The notes under the pieces were generated by a model. The model saw only the letters and a list, made by a program, of their open reading frames with translations. It searched no databases and had not been told where the DNA came from. The translations under genes and the position numbers were made by a program. A DNA stretch of 64,000 nt. It comes from JAEMQF01 sp963791595 (GTDB lineage Bacteria; Pseudomonadota; Gammaproteobacteria; Burkholderiales; Burkholderiaceae_C). Of this stretch, positions 1-10,948 are shown piece after piece. Within the stretch, counting starts at the first letter, position 1, and each line of letters begins with the position of its first letter. The stretch lies in NCBI GenBank assembly GCA_963791595.1, contig CAWBTF010000012.1, positions 310,001 to 374,000 on the forward strand. The letters run 5' to 3'.

Positions 1-1614
1 GATTGCCGCGCTGCTCGCGGCACGCGCGCCGATTTCGACAAAACTGCGCTGCCACGGATCGAGCGGCTGATGCACATCGAGCGCCAGTGCCGACGTGCTG
101 CCCACCTCGCCTGTGACCATCAGTTCGCCGCCCAGGCGATTGAGCAGTGTCTTCTGATACGCACCGCGCAGGCTGTAGGTGGAGCCGCGCTTGAGCGTGC
201 TGTTCAGGCCGGCGGCGAAGCGCAGGAAGTCCGGCCCCCAGCGCTTGGCGATCGGCGTCACGCGCAACACGTGGCGCTCGCCCCGTGGCCCTGGCGGCCA
301 TGGTGGCTCTTGTGGCTCTTGCAACCCCTGCCGCCGCTGCGGGATCAAGGCGTAGTCGACGCTCTCGAAATGTGCGTCGCCGTACACACGCAGCAGGTCG
401 CGGTGCAGGCGCGCCGTGTCGAGCGTCTGCCCCAGTGGCTGGGTCAAGTGGCGCAGCACCGCCCTCGGGTCGAGCTGTGGCAGTCCCGCCACCTCGACCG
501 CATCGACGATCGGCGCGCCGCCCTGCGCGGCCGTGATGCGCCCCCACCAGGCGGCATACTCGGCTTCGCTCACCGCCAATCCGCGCAGTTGCGCGGCGCC
601 GGCCAGCGCCGCGTCGAAGCCGCGCTGCACTGCCTGGGCATGGCGATCGAAGTCCGCCGCCGTAACGTCGCCCATGTCGGGCTTGATGTAGACGTCGCCC
701 GGCCGCAGCAGCGCCAGCGACTGGCCGACGTTCTGCTCGGTCAGGATGCCCACCATCTGCGCCGCCACGCTGAACAACGAAGTCACCTCCTTTGCATCGA
801 GCAGCGGCGAGCCGACATTCACGGCGATCACGACATCCGCATCGCAACGCTCGCGCACTTCGCGCACCGGCACGTTGTCGACCAGGCCGCCGTCGACGAG
901 CGAGCGGCCTTCGTGCTCCACCGGCGCCATCAATCCGGGGATCGACATGCTCGCGCGCATCGCCTTGCTCAGGCTGCCGTCGCGGATCACGACGCGATCG
1001 CCGCTGCCGATGTCGGTGGCGACGATCGACAGCGGCAGCGGCAAGGCCTGAATGACGCGCTCGCTGCGGTCGCCATGCACCAGCCGGTTCAGGAACAGTT
1101 TGATCTTCTGCCCGGTCAACACGCCAGGCAGGTATTGAAGGCCTTTGCTGCTGACGCCGATCTCAGTGCCGGACAGGAAACGCTGCGTGAATCGCTTGCT
1201 GCGAAAGTTGCGTTCGTCCCAGCCGGGCTCGTCGATGAACATGTCGGACCAGTCGGCGCGCGCGAGCTCGGCGCGCATCGCCGCCGGGGTGACGCCCGCG
1301 GCAAACGCACCCGCGACCACCGCGCCCATGCTCGTGCCGGCAACGCAGTCCACCGGAACGCGCAAGCGCTCCAGCACCTCGAGCACGCCGATGTGCGCGG
1401 CGCCGCGCGCGCCGCCACCGCCCAGCGCGAGGCCGATGCGTGGCCGAGGCGGCACCGCCGCAGCTTCGCTGATGGCAGCACTGGCCGGCGCGCCCGCGGA
1501 GGTCTGCTGCGCGGCCACCTGGCTCGTGCCGCAGGTCCAGGTGACGGCGGCGGCGCACAGGCATACCGCGGCGCGACGCGCGCGGCACTCAGGCACGCGG
1601 CACACCTGGCGCAC
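1..1614 (-). CDS. Patatin-like phospholipase autotransporter, type Vd (PlpD-like), 3' end outside the window
   Basis: The frame is open from a GTG near 1614 to the window edge, about 538 residues with no stop. After a short hydrophobic N-terminus comes a patatin domain with the glycine-rich oxyanion loop GLALGGGGARG, the nucleophile elbow GTSMG and the DGG motif (LVDGGLVDN), giving a Ser-Asp dyad. A POTRA-like stretch follows, then a region of alternating strands (for example TYSLRGAYQKTLLNRLGGEL) typical of a bacterial surface antigen beta-barrel. Patatin-POTRA-barrel is the layout of type Vd secretion (PlpD, FplA), in which the barrel exports the lipase domain. The start is uncertain: GTGs at 1614, 1605 and 1596 are in frame, and a GGAGG lies about 12 bases before the first. 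It follows metY by 17 bases. The barrel is incomplete because of the window edge. Confidence 0.75.
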   Translation of the reverse strand, partial: MRQVCRVPECRARRAAVCLCAAAVTWTCGTSQVAAQQTSAGAPASAAISEAAAVPPRPRIGLALGGGGARGAAHIGVLEVLERLRVPVDCVAGTSMGAVVAGAFAAGVTPAAMRAELARADWSDMFIDEPGWDERNFRSKRFTQRFLSGTEIGVSSKGLQYLPGVLTGQKIKLFLNRLVHGDRSERVIQALPLPLSIVATDIGSGDRVVIRDGSLSKAMRASMSIPGLMAPVEHEGRSLVDGGLVDNVPVREVRERCDADVVIAVNVGSPLLDAKEVTSLFSVAAQMVGILTEQNVGQSLALLRPGDVYIKPDMGDVTAADFDRHAQAVQRGFDAALAGAAQLRGLAVSEAEYAAWWGRITAAQGGAPIVDAVEVAGLPQLDPRAVLRHLTQPLGQTLDTARLHRDLLRVYGDAHFESVDYALIPQRRQGLQEPQEPPWPPGPRGERHVLRVTPIAKRWGPDFLRFAAGLNSTLKRGSTYSLRGAYQKTLLNRLGGELMVTGEVGSTSALALDVHQPLDPWQRSFVEIGARAASSAAI

Positions 1615-1631
1615 CGCGGCAAGGCGCCTCC

Positions 1632-2927
1632 CTATCGGCACGCTGCGGCGAGTGCCTGATCGATGTCCCACAAGATGTCGTCGACATGCTCCAACCCCAC
1701 CGAGATGCGGATCATGTCGGGCAGCACGCCGGCGGCTAGCTGCTGCTGCGCATCCAACTGACGATGCGTGGTGGACGCCGGGTGACTGATCAGCGTTCGC
1801 GCGTCGCCGATGTTCACCAGGTGGCTCATCATCTGCGCGGCTTCGATGAACTTCACGCCCGGCGCCAGGCCACCCTTCACGCCGAATGCGAGCAAGCCCG
1901 ACGCGCCGCGCATCTGGCGCATCAGCAGCGCATGCTGCGGGTCCTCAGGCAAGCCGGGATAGTTGACCCAGCTCACGCGCGAGTCCACTTTCAGGTACTG
2001 TGCGACTTTCAGCGCGTTGCTGCAATGGCGCTCCATTCGCAGCGGCAAGGTCTCGATGCCTTGCAGGATCTGCCACGCGCTCGTCGGCGCCAGCGCCGCG
2101 CCGTGCACACGCAGGTTTTCCATGCGGGCGCGCATCGTGAAGCCGAAGTCACCGAAGGTCTCGTAGAACCTCACGCCGTGGTAGCCGGGCGACGGTTCGG
2201 TCATGCCGGGGAACTTGCCGTTGTCCCAGGCGAAGGCGCCGCGCGGCTTGCCGAGTTCCACCATCACACCGGCCAGCGTGGTGCCATGGCCGCCGAGGTA
2301 CTTGGTGGCGGAGTGCACGACGATGTCGGCACCCAGGGCGATCGGGTTGCAGAGAAACGGCGAGGGCACGGTGTTGTCGACGATCAGCGGCACACCGTGC
2401 GCGTGCGCCACGTCGGCGACCGCCGCGATGTCGAGCACTTTCAGGCTCGGGTTGCCGAGCGTCTCGGCAAATACGGCGCGCGTGTTCGGCTTCATCGCCG
2501 CGGCAAACGCTTCGGGGCGCGAGACGTCGACGAAACTCGTCTCGATGCCGAAGCGCGCCAGGTTCACCGACAGCATCGTCACCGTGCCGCCGTACAGCGC
2601 TCCCGCTGCGACGACATGGTCGCCCTGCTGAAGAATCGTCAGCAGCGCCATCGCCTCGGCCGCCATGCCGCTCGCAGACGCGACCGCGGCGCGGCCGCCT
2701 TCGAGTGCCGCCACACGCTCCTCGAGCGCCGCGACGGTGGGGTTGGACAGCCGCGAATAGACGTTGCCGAAGGTCTGCAGGTTGAACAGCGACGCCGCGT
2801 GGTCGGCGCTGTCGAACACGAAGCTCGTCGTCTGGTAGATCGGCAGCGCGCGGGCGCCCGTGCTCGAGTCCGGAATCTGCCCGGCGTGGATCGCCAGCGT
2901 TTCGGGTCTGAAGATGCGGTCGGCCAT
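1632..2927 (-). CDS. metY: O-acetylhomoserine aminocarboxypropyltransferase (MetY type)
   Basis: A complete 431-residue PLP enzyme of the Cys/Met metabolism family. It would condense O-acetylhomoserine with sulfide to homocysteine in methionine synthesis. The PLP-binding lysine lies in HSATKYLGGHGT (about K209), and the family motifs YSRLSNPT and ETLGNPSL are present. The length fits MetY (about 430) better than MetZ or MetB (about 390-400). It lies 24 bases downstream of a CoA-binding protein gene on the same strand and is probably cotranscribed with it. A second, clearly diverged paralogue lies at 53544-54857, so one of the two may use another substrate such as O-succinylhomoserine. Confidence 0.9.
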   Translation of the reverse strand: MADRIFRPETLAIHAGQIPDSSTGARALPIYQTTSFVFDSADHAASLFNLQTFGNVYSRLSNPTVAALEERVAALEGGRAAVASASGMAAEAMALLTILQQGDHVVAAGALYGGTVTMLSVNLARFGIETSFVDVSRPEAFAAAMKPNTRAVFAETLGNPSLKVLDIAAVADVAHAHGVPLIVDNTVPSPFLCNPIALGADIVVHSATKYLGGHGTTLAGVMVELGKPRGAFAWDNGKFPGMTEPSPGYHGVRFYETFGDFGFTMRARMENLRVHGAALAPTSAWQILQGIETLPLRMERHCSNALKVAQYLKVDSRVSWVNYPGLPEDPQHALLMRQMRGASGLLAFGVKGGLAPGVKFIEAAQMMSHLVNIGDARTLISHPASTTHRQLDAQQQLAAGVLPDMIRISVGLEHVDDILWDIDQALAAACR

Positions 2928-2951
2928 GACTGCCTGTCTGTTCGAGTCCGC

Positions 2952-3413
2952 TCAAACAGGCCGTTTGGCGGAAATGACGCGTGTGTTCACGCCCGCCCAG
3001 TGCAGCCCGCCGAACAGCCTCGCGTGTTCGATCTTCACGCAGCGGTCCATCACCGCATCGAGCCCAGCGGCCTCGGCCAGCGCGGCAGCGTCGCGGTTCA
3101 CGACGCCGATCTGCTGCCACAGGCATTTCGCGCCGATGCGGATCGCCTCCTGCGCGATCGGCAACACGTCTTCGGTGCGGCGAAACACGTCGACCATGTG
3201 CACCGGCTCGGCAATGTCGCTCAGATTCGCGAAGCAGCGCTCGCCCAGCACTTCGGTGTAGCGCGGGTTCACCGGAATCACGCGGTAGCCATGCTGCTGC
3301 AGATACTTGCCCACGAAGTTGCTCGGCCGGTGCCACTGATCCGACAGGCCGACGATGGCGACGGTGCGGCAGTCGCGCAGGATGCGGCGCAGGGTGGGGA
3401 TGTCGTCGTTCAT
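2952..3413 (-). CDS. CoA-binding domain protein (YccU family)
   Basis: A 153-residue cytoplasmic protein made almost entirely of one CoA-binding Rossmann-like domain. It opens with RTVAIVGLSDQWHRPSN, the nucleotide-binding loop of this family, followed by GYRVIPVNPRYTEVLGE and, near the C-terminus, DRCVKIEHARL, both typical of YccU-like proteins. The start at MNDDIPT (3413) fits family length; the frame stays open upstream only into the aceA terminator region. The biochemical role of the family is not settled. It is the first gene of a probable two-gene unit with metY. Confidence 0.85.
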   Translation of the reverse strand: MNDDIPTLRRILRDCRTVAIVGLSDQWHRPSNFVGKYLQQHGYRVIPVNPRYTEVLGERCFANLSDIAEPVHMVDVFRRTEDVLPIAQEAIRIGAKCLWQQIGVVNRDAAALAEAAGLDAVMDRCVKIEHARLFGGLHWAGVNTRVISAKRPV

Positions 3414-3522
3414 CGGCAAGGCGTCCAGGCAGTCGACACGATACCCGAAGCCGCGCCGGCGCCGACTCAGGGACAGCGAGCCGCTTCGAACCGTCCCGAT
3501 CGTCCGCCCGATCGCAGACGGC

Positions 3523-3556
3523 AAAACGCCCGCAGGCACGAGGCCACGCGGGCGTT
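3523..3556 (-). terminator. Rho-independent terminator of aceA
   Basis: A perfect 9-base inverted repeat, AACGCCCGC and GCGGGCGTT, at 3525-3533 and 3548-3556 with a 14-base loop. On the minus strand the stem ends in TTTT. It begins 18 bases after the aceA stop and lies before the CoA-binding gene, so it separates aceA from the metY unit. Confidence 0.75.
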
Positions 3557-3573
3557 GCAAAGGGCGCGGGTGT

Positions 3574-4872
<1,299 letters not shown>

Positions 4873-4956
4873 TGCGGAACTCCGTGAGTAGGTTGGAGAG
4901 ATGGAAATTCGGTACGGCAAGAGTAGCGGCGAATTCCCAGTTCCGATGACTTATGT

Positions 4957-4985
4957 CTTATAGAAGACTAAATATTTTCCGTCAA
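4957..4985 (-). promoter_or_regulatory. Sigma-70-type promoter of aceA
   Basis: On the minus strand a TTGACG box (4985-4980) and a TATAAG box (4962-4957) are separated by exactly 17 bases, close to consensus. The surrounding 4941-5010 stretch is strikingly AT-rich for this genome. Transcription would start near 4950, giving a leader of about 78 bases before aceA. Confidence 0.7.
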
Positions 4986-5216
4986 TAAATCAACAAGTTA
5001 ACAGCGTCATTTCATGATGCGGCAGATCACTCCTCACAATGAGAAATGCTGTCGCAGTGCAGCAATCGGGTATTTCACGATGCGGAACAACTGGGCGCGC
5101 CCTGAAAACCGGCGATCGAAACGACGCATCAGGCCGTAGCAGCCTCACGCACGCCGCGAGGCACCCCCCGGGGTGGCCACGGCGGAGGCCCTTCCGAGCG
5201 GGGCACTGCCATCAAC
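4986..5216. other. Intergenic region between parC and aceA
   Basis: No convincing gene is seen here. The part next to the aceA promoter is AT-rich and could hold regulator sites. The rest is GC-rich sequence downstream of the parC stop. A plus-strand open frame starting at 5039 runs into parC antisense sequence and has no family features. Confidence 0.5.
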
Positions 5217-7545
5217 TCACGGCGCCGCAACCACCCGCACCACCTTCTGCATCACGTCTTGCTTGCGCCCCTTGCGCGCCCGCTTGCCGACGTAGGGCGC
5301 GAGCCCAGCGGCGTTCAAGACCTCGTCCTTCAGCTTGCCGCCACGGCCCGTGCCCAGCACCTGCAGCGCTGCTGAAAACGCTGCCACGCTGACCAGCGCG
5401 TCGCCCGGATCGAGATCGATCAGCGTCAAGCCACGTCCGCCATTGGGCTGGAGCTTGAGTTCATCAAGACCGAAGACGAGCAGGCGACCGCTCAGCGACA
5501 GGCACGCCACCCGGGTCGCCGCGCCGATCAGACTGGGCGGCAACAGCTTCTCATCCGCCTCGAGGCTCAGAAACGCCTTGCCGCCCTTTTGCCGCGACAC
5601 CAGGTCACCCACACGCGCGAGCAGGCCGAAGCCTCCCGTGCCCGCGAGCATCAAGGTGAGCTGCGAAGCGCCGGCAACGTAATGCGCGGGCGTGGTGCCG
5701 GATTCAAGGTCGATCAGCGACGTGATCGCCACGCCGTCACCCCGCCCGCCGGGCAACACACTCACGCTCACCGAGTAGACGCGGCCGTTGCTGCCGAACA
5801 CCAGCAACGCATCGACGCTGCGGCACGCAAACGTGCCGTACAGCGCATCGCCCGCCTTGAACGCCAGCGAGCCGGGTTCGACCTCATGACCCTTGAGCGC
5901 ACGCACCCAGCCCTTCATGCTCACGACCACGGTGACCGGCTCGTCGATGATCTTCACCTCGGCGCTGGCGCGCTTGTCTTCCTGGATCAGCGTGCGGCGC
6001 TCGTCGCCGTGCACCTTCGCGTCGGCCTCGATATCCTTGATGACGGTGCGCTTCAAGGTCGCCGGGCTGCGAAGGATGTCTTCGAGCTTGCCCTGGTCGG
6101 CGCGCAGTTCCTTCAGTTCCTGTTCGATCCGAAACGCTTCGAGCCGCGCCAGCTGGCGCAGCCGAATTTCCAGAATGTCTTCAGCCTGACGCTCGCTCAG
6201 CTTGAATCGCGCCATCAATGCCGGCTTGGGCTCGTCGGCAGCGCGGATGATGCGCACCACTTCGTCGATGTTCAGCAGCACGAGTTGCCGCCCTTCGAGC
6301 ACGTGGATGCGCGCCAGCACCTTGTCCAGGCGAAACTGCGAGCGCCGCTGCACCGTCTGCACGCGGAACACGCAACCACTCGTCGACGATCTGGCGCAGG
6401 CTCTTCTGCGTGGGCCGGCCGTCGGCGCCGATCATCGTCAGGTTGATCGGCGCCGACGTCTCCAGGCTCGTGTGCGCGAGCAAGACGTTGACCAATTCCT
6501 GCTGCTCGATGCGGCTCGTCTTGGGCTCGACCACCAGGCGCACCGGCGCGTCGCGGCTCGATTCGTCGCGCACCGCGTCGAGCACGGCGAGCACCGTCGT
6601 CTTGAGCTGCACCTGCTCGACCGACAGCGCCTTCTTGCCGAGTTTGACTTTCGGATTGGTCAACTCCTCGATCTCTTCGAGCACTTTCTGCGTGCTCGTT
6701 CCCGGCGGCAACTCGGTGACGATCAACTGCCACTGGCCACGCGCGAGCTCTTCGATCTTCCAGCTGCAACGCACCTTCAGGCTGCCGCGGCCCGTGGCAT
6801 AGGCGGCGCGAATCTCGGCCGTGCTGCTGATGATCTGGCCGCCGCCGGGGTAGTCCGGCCCCGGAATCAGCGCGGCGAACGCTTCGTCGTCGAGCTTGTC
6901 GTCTTTCAGCAGCGCCACCGCGGCAGCGGCGATTTCACGCAGGTTGTGCGACGGGATTTCGGTCGCCAGACCGACCGCGATGCCGCTCGCCCCGTTGAGC
7001 AGCACGAATGGCAGGCGCGCCGGCAGGATCTTCGGTTCCTCGGTCGAGCCGTCGTAGTTGGGAATGAAGTCGACCGTGCCTTCGTCGATTTCATCGAGCA
7101 GCAGCCGGGTGATCGGCGCCAGCCGCGCCTCGGTATAGCGCATCGCCGCGGCGCCGTCGCCGTCGCGCGAGCCGAAGTTGCCGTGGCCGTCGATCAACGG
7201 ATAGCGCTGCGAAAAGTCTTGCGCCATGCGCACCAGCGCCTCGTAGGCCGCCAGGTCGCCGTGCGGGTGAAAGCGGCCGAGCACGTCGCCCACGACACGC
7301 GCGCTCTTCACCGGCCGGGCCCCGCCGCCCGCGCCGAAGCTCAGGCCCATGCGCTGCATCGAGTAGAGGATGCGCCGCTGCACGGGCTTTTGCCCATCGC
7401 ACACATCGGGCAGCGCGCGGCCTTTCACAACGCTCAACGCGTATTCGAGGTAGGCGCGTTCGGCGTACTGCGCCAGTGCCACGGCGCTATCGCCATCGCC
7501 TTGGCCGGGTGGCGGTGGGTCGAAGAGATCGGGTTCGCGGGTCAT
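5217..7545 (-). CDS. parC: DNA topoisomerase IV subunit A (one frameshift)
   Basis: Together the two frames encode a ParC of about 775 residues, the normal length, which decatenates and relaxes DNA with ParE. The N-terminal part has the start MTREPDLFDPP, the breakage-reunion core VKGRALPDVCDGQKPVQRRI, and the catalytic tyrosine in MRYTEARL. The C-terminal frame carries the tower and coiled coil (LSERQAEDILEIRLRQLARLE) and the beta-pinwheel blades. The frame breaks at about 6369-6370, where TTGCGTGTTCCGC stands for an expected TTGCGNTTCCGC, one base extra. ParC is normally essential and both halves are well conserved, so this is probably a sequence error. No parE is nearby. Confidence 0.92.
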
Positions 7546-7669
7546 TGAATCATTTTCCACGATGCGCCGCGCGGATCCTCGGCGCGCGATGGTGTATGCG
7601 CGCGGGCGCAAGCGAACCATGCCGACGCAGGCGCCGACGCGCACGCGCCGGACGAGCCCCGCCGCCCGC

Positions 7670-8567
7670 TTACCAGCCGATGAACGCGTTGCGCCCGTCG
7701 ACAAGCAGCTTCACGCGTGCGCCGACCGGCAAACTCACCTTGGTGGGCACATGGCCGAACGGCAGGCCGGTAAGGATGGGCACCTTGCTGACCGATCGCA
7801 GGTGCGCCACAGCGGACTTCAGCGTGAAACCGCGGTCCAGCGGCGATTTGTTGTAATTGTTGAACGCGCCGAGCACGACCGCCTTTTGCGCGCCGAGGAT
7901 TCCCGCCTGGTGCAACTGCAGGAGGCAGCGCTCGATGCGATACGGATGCTCGTTCACGTCTTCGAGGAAGAGCACGCCGCCCCGGACGTTGGGCCAGTGC
8001 CGCGTGCCGATCATCGAACACACCATGCTCAGATTGCCGCCCCACAAGGTGCCCGTGACGCCCAGGCCATCGAAGCCGGCTTCGGTGCGAAAGCCCACCG
8101 CTTCCAGCTCGCCGCTCATCGCTTCCAGAAAACACGCCTGCGTCACGTCGTCAATCACATCGCGGCCAAAGTCTTCCACCGCGAGCGGCCCGGCCCAGCC
8201 CACGGTGCCCGGTGTCTTGGCGTGCGCCAGCAAGCCCAGATGCAGCGTCGTCACGTCGCTGTGCCCGACCCAGCGCGTGCCCTGCGCGACGCTGCGCGCG
8301 AGCAATTTCCAGTCGATGCGATCGAGCAGCCGCGTCAAGCCGTAACCGCCGCGCGTGGCCAACGCAATGCTCGGCGCGAGTTTCGCCACGCGGTGGATCG
8401 CCGCGAGGCGCGCGTCGTCGTCGCCGCCGAAGCGCTGGTGCTTGAGCAGCGCCGATTCGTCGATGCGCACCTCGAAGCCCAAGGCCATGAGCCGCTTCGC
8501 GGCCAGGCGCACGCCTTTGGCGTTGAGCAGCACGCCGGCGGGTGTGAACAGGTTCAGCCAGGGTCAT
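7670..8567 (-). CDS. LD-carboxypeptidase (peptidase S66), frameshift near its start
   Basis: Most of the protein (287 residues) is open. It matches murein tetrapeptide LD-carboxypeptidase, which trims the terminal D-alanine in peptidoglycan recycling. The nucleophile motif GHSDVTTL, the WGGNLSM stretch, FLEDVNE with the catalytic glutamate, and GLPFGH with the catalytic histidine are all present. The N-terminal strand (LNLFTPAGVLLN) is in the same frame as the body but lacks a start there. The ATG at 8567 reads into it only if one base is removed near 8551-8560, so a one-base insertion is likely. It lies 26 bases downstream of tadA. Confidence 0.82.
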
Positions 8568-8593
8568 GGATTCGACAATCGAATCGCGCAGGT

Positions 8594-9188
8594 TCAGGGT
8601 TCGAGCGAACTGGGTTCGATCTCGATCGCCTCGCCGGTGGGAATGGGCGCAACAGGCGGATCGACCGGTGGCGCCGGCTCGCCGGCGTTTGCCCGGCGCT
8701 GCCGAAACTGCTCGCGCCGCTCTTCAAAGAACGAACTGAGCAATCGGCCGCACTCGGACTCGAGCACGCCGCTCACCAGCTCGGTGTGGTGGTTCAACTG
8801 CTTCACGTCGAACAGGTTCAGCACCGAACCCGCGGCGCCCGTCTTCGGGTCTGGCGCACCGAACACGACGCGCTTGAAGCGTGCGTGCAGCAGCGCCATC
8901 GCGCACATCGCGCACGGCTCCGAGCGTCACGTACAACTCGCACTCCGGAAGCCGGTAGTTGCCCAGCAGCGTCGCGGCGTGGCGCAACGCGACGATCTCG
9001 GCATGCGCCGTCGGGTCGTGCTCCGTGATCGGCCGGTTGTAGCCGGTGGCCAGCACCTGCCGGCCGCCGGGCGTGTCGCGAACGATCACGGCGCCCACCG
9101 GCACCTCGCCGACGAGCCAGGCGTTTTGCGCCTGGTCGAGCGCGAGCCGCATGCCGGCAACGTCTTGCTGGGTCTGCTCGTCAGTCAT
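8594..9188 (-). CDS. tadA: tRNA-specific adenosine deaminase (one frameshift)
   Basis: The combined frames encode a protein of about 197 residues that converts the wobble adenosine-34 of tRNA-Arg(ACG) to inosine. The zinc and catalytic motif HAEIVAL is in the upstream frame. The second zinc motif PCAMCAMAL and the helix LFDVKQLNHH are in the downstream frame. The break is at about 8920, where GGCTCCGAGC stands for GGCTCGAGC, one extra C. TadA is essential in most bacteria and the motifs are intact, so an error is likely. A proline-rich C-terminal tail (about 30 residues) exceeds the usual 150-170 residue length. Confidence 0.9.
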
Positions 9189-9190
9189 CC

Positions 9191-10370
9191 TCAACGGGTC
9201 TCGTCGAAGGAGTCAAACAAGTCGTCGAATGCCGTGTCGGCGTCACTGCGCCGCTGCACCTTGATGTGCTTGAGCCAGGCCTTCAGCGCCGCACGATCGC
9301 CCAGGCGTTTCACGTCGTGTTCGATGCGCTGCGCGTCGCGGCGCATCGCGGCAATGTCGCCGTCGAGCGCACGGTCCACCGTTTTCGGCGTCAGGCCTTC
9401 GCGGCCGAATGCGCCGAGCTGCATCATGAACGGCGCGACCATGGCATCGATTTCATGTTCGAGCTGTGCCACCTGCTCCGTCAGCACCTGGTTGTAGTGG
9501 CCGAGCCGGCTCGGGGCGATCGAGGCGAGCGACGAGCGTCGATCTGCTCGACCTGGATTTGCAACTCGAGCAGGCGCAGCAGATTCTTCTCCGCATACGC
9601 CTGGTTCACCTGCTGCATCAGCGCCGTCTTGCGGTCGCGCTCCAACGCATCGGTTTCGCGGTCCGGGTGCAGCGCACTGGCGAGCTTGCGAAAGATCTCG
9701 CGCACCGATTGCGTCGCGGCTTGCGCCTGCGCCTCCAGCTTCGCCTCTTTCGCCTGCGCCTTCGCCGACTTGCGGCGCGGCGGTGGCGCGGCTCGGGCTG
9801 CGCTTCGCGCTGCTGCGCCATTTTGCGGTGCAACGCCTCGCGGACTTCCTCGGGCGAACCGGCAGCTTCGTGATCGTCGAGCTCCACGCCGAAGATCGTC
9901 TCGGCCATGCCTTTGAAGAGCTCGGTTTCTTCGTCTTTCAGTTCCGCGTGGCTGGTGTCGCTGTAGCGGTCGTGCAGCGCGACGATTTGTGCGTCTTCCT
10001 CCTCGCCGTCGAGCAGCAATTCGGCGCAAGTGTCCGAAATGAGCATCGCCAGTTTGGCGCGTTCACGCTTCGTGAAGCCCGCGCTGCCATGCGCGGCGTC
10101 GAAGACCTTGGCCAGTGCGAAATGCGCCTGGTCGCAGCGTTCCTGTAAGGGCTCGAGTTCAGCCGCGACCCGCGCCTGATACTTCGGGATGTAATCCTGC
10201 CAGCGTGTCAGCGCATCGCGCTGCTCCTGGATGCGCTCGATCAAGCGGTTGAACTGCTTCTGCGCCTTGGACAGCGGCGCGCCGCCGGGCGTGCCCGGCA
10301 GGTGCGGGCTCACCGGTAGGCGCACGACGGCACGCTCAGTCTGATCGAAGAGTTCTTTCTGGGTCGGCAC
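9191..10370 (-). CDS. J-domain-like protein, about 390 residues (two frameshifts)
   Basis: Three consecutive frames join into one protein beginning MPTQKELFDQTERAV. The N-terminal two thirds are charged and helical (LSKAQKQFNRLIERIQEQRD) with an acidic DEETELFKG stretch. A KR-rich, Ala-rich linker leads to LASALHPDRETDALERD, which carries the HPD tripeptide of J domains, and then MQQVNQAYAEKNLLRLLELQ. The C-terminal part is MVAPFMMQLGAFGREGLTP. Breaks lie near 9790 and 9535. Proteins of this layout are annotated in Burkholderiales as J-domain proteins; a cochaperone role for a DnaK is inferred, not shown. The gene ends 3 bases before tadA and is probably cotranscribed with it. Confidence 0.7.
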
Positions 10371-10391
10371 GATTGCGGCATTCTGCCCTGA

Positions 10392-10412
10392 TCATTCCCA
10401 CTCAATTGTCAA
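10392..10412 (-). other. Putative distal attachment site of a guaA-integrated island
   Basis: On the minus strand this reads ACAATTGAGTGGGAATGA, which encodes TIEWE-stop, exactly the last five residues of GuaA. It aligns with the true guaA 3' end at 36206-36226 at about 14 of 18 positions, in the same orientation, sharing the core GAGTGGGA. The J-domain gene ends the core block 20 bases to the left, and the accessory block starts to the right. It is best read as the direct repeat left by site-specific integration at guaA. Confidence 0.55.
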
Positions 10413-10535
10413 CAGTTGGTCGCGGCTCAGAGTGAAAGCGCGCTGCGAGCCGCTCAAGGCGGGGCACGATACCGACAAATTTACCGTCGCGTTCGAGAGC
10501 TCCTCCCAGGGCCGTCTGGTCTCGATCTCACTCAT
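10392..10535 (-). CDS. Small hypothetical protein (47 aa) ending in a GuaA-like tail
   Basis: An open frame from MSEIETRRPWEELSNATV to RDQLLTIEWE. No family is recognised except that the last five residues equal the GuaA C-terminus. No convincing ribosome-binding site precedes the ATG. It may be a chance frame over an attachment site, or the broken end of a gene carried by the island. The coding call is weak. Confidence 0.25.
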   Translation of the reverse strand: MSEIETRRPWEELSNATVNLSVSCPALSGSQRAFTLSRDQLLTIEWE

Positions 10536-10948
10536 CGATGGTTCGCGACAGCGCTGCGAGTGCGAAATTGGCATGTCCTGTAACGCAATGACGGTATCGA
10601 CTGTTCGCTCCAGGGGTCGGAGACGGCATTCAAGAGCGGACCGACGGTATCACGACCTTCCGTGGTCGTGACCCAGGCGCCTCGCCGGCCGGTCGGGTCA
10701 GACCCTTTCGGCCAGCCCTCCTCGCTCGGAAGCTTACCTACGTCGAGCTCGTCTGGGAGTTTCGACGGCTGTACCCGCCACCTTCGGAGGCCCAGGCACG
10801 GGTCAGAACGACGCGTTGAGCGAGCCGAGCTGCCGGCAACCGAACAGGCTATCTGCCGCGCCGCCGCCGCTGGATGCGGACCAACAGGCATCAAGCCCGC
10901 GTCGTGGGTTTGCGGTGACCAGCGACACTTCTTCCACGCGACCGAGCG
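10536..10948. other. Gene-free stretch at the left end of the accessory block
   Basis: About 410 bases with no gene I can support. A minus-strand frame covers most of it (10532-10894) but shows no domain, no ribosome-binding site and atypical composition. A short plus-strand piece near 10700-10820 reads like the end of a protein (KLTYVELVWEFRRLY) but has no start. Degraded mobile-element or gene remnants are possible. Confidence 0.4.

Noticed and set aside
5039..5392. A 117-residue plus-strand frame next to aceA
   Set aside because: No recognisable domain, and it overlaps the 3' end of parC in antisense. Arg/Pro-rich shadow composition.
10532..10894. A 120-residue minus-strand frame in the left end of the accessory block
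   Set aside because: No ribosome-binding site, domain or gene-like composition. It overlaps the small frame at 10392-10535.
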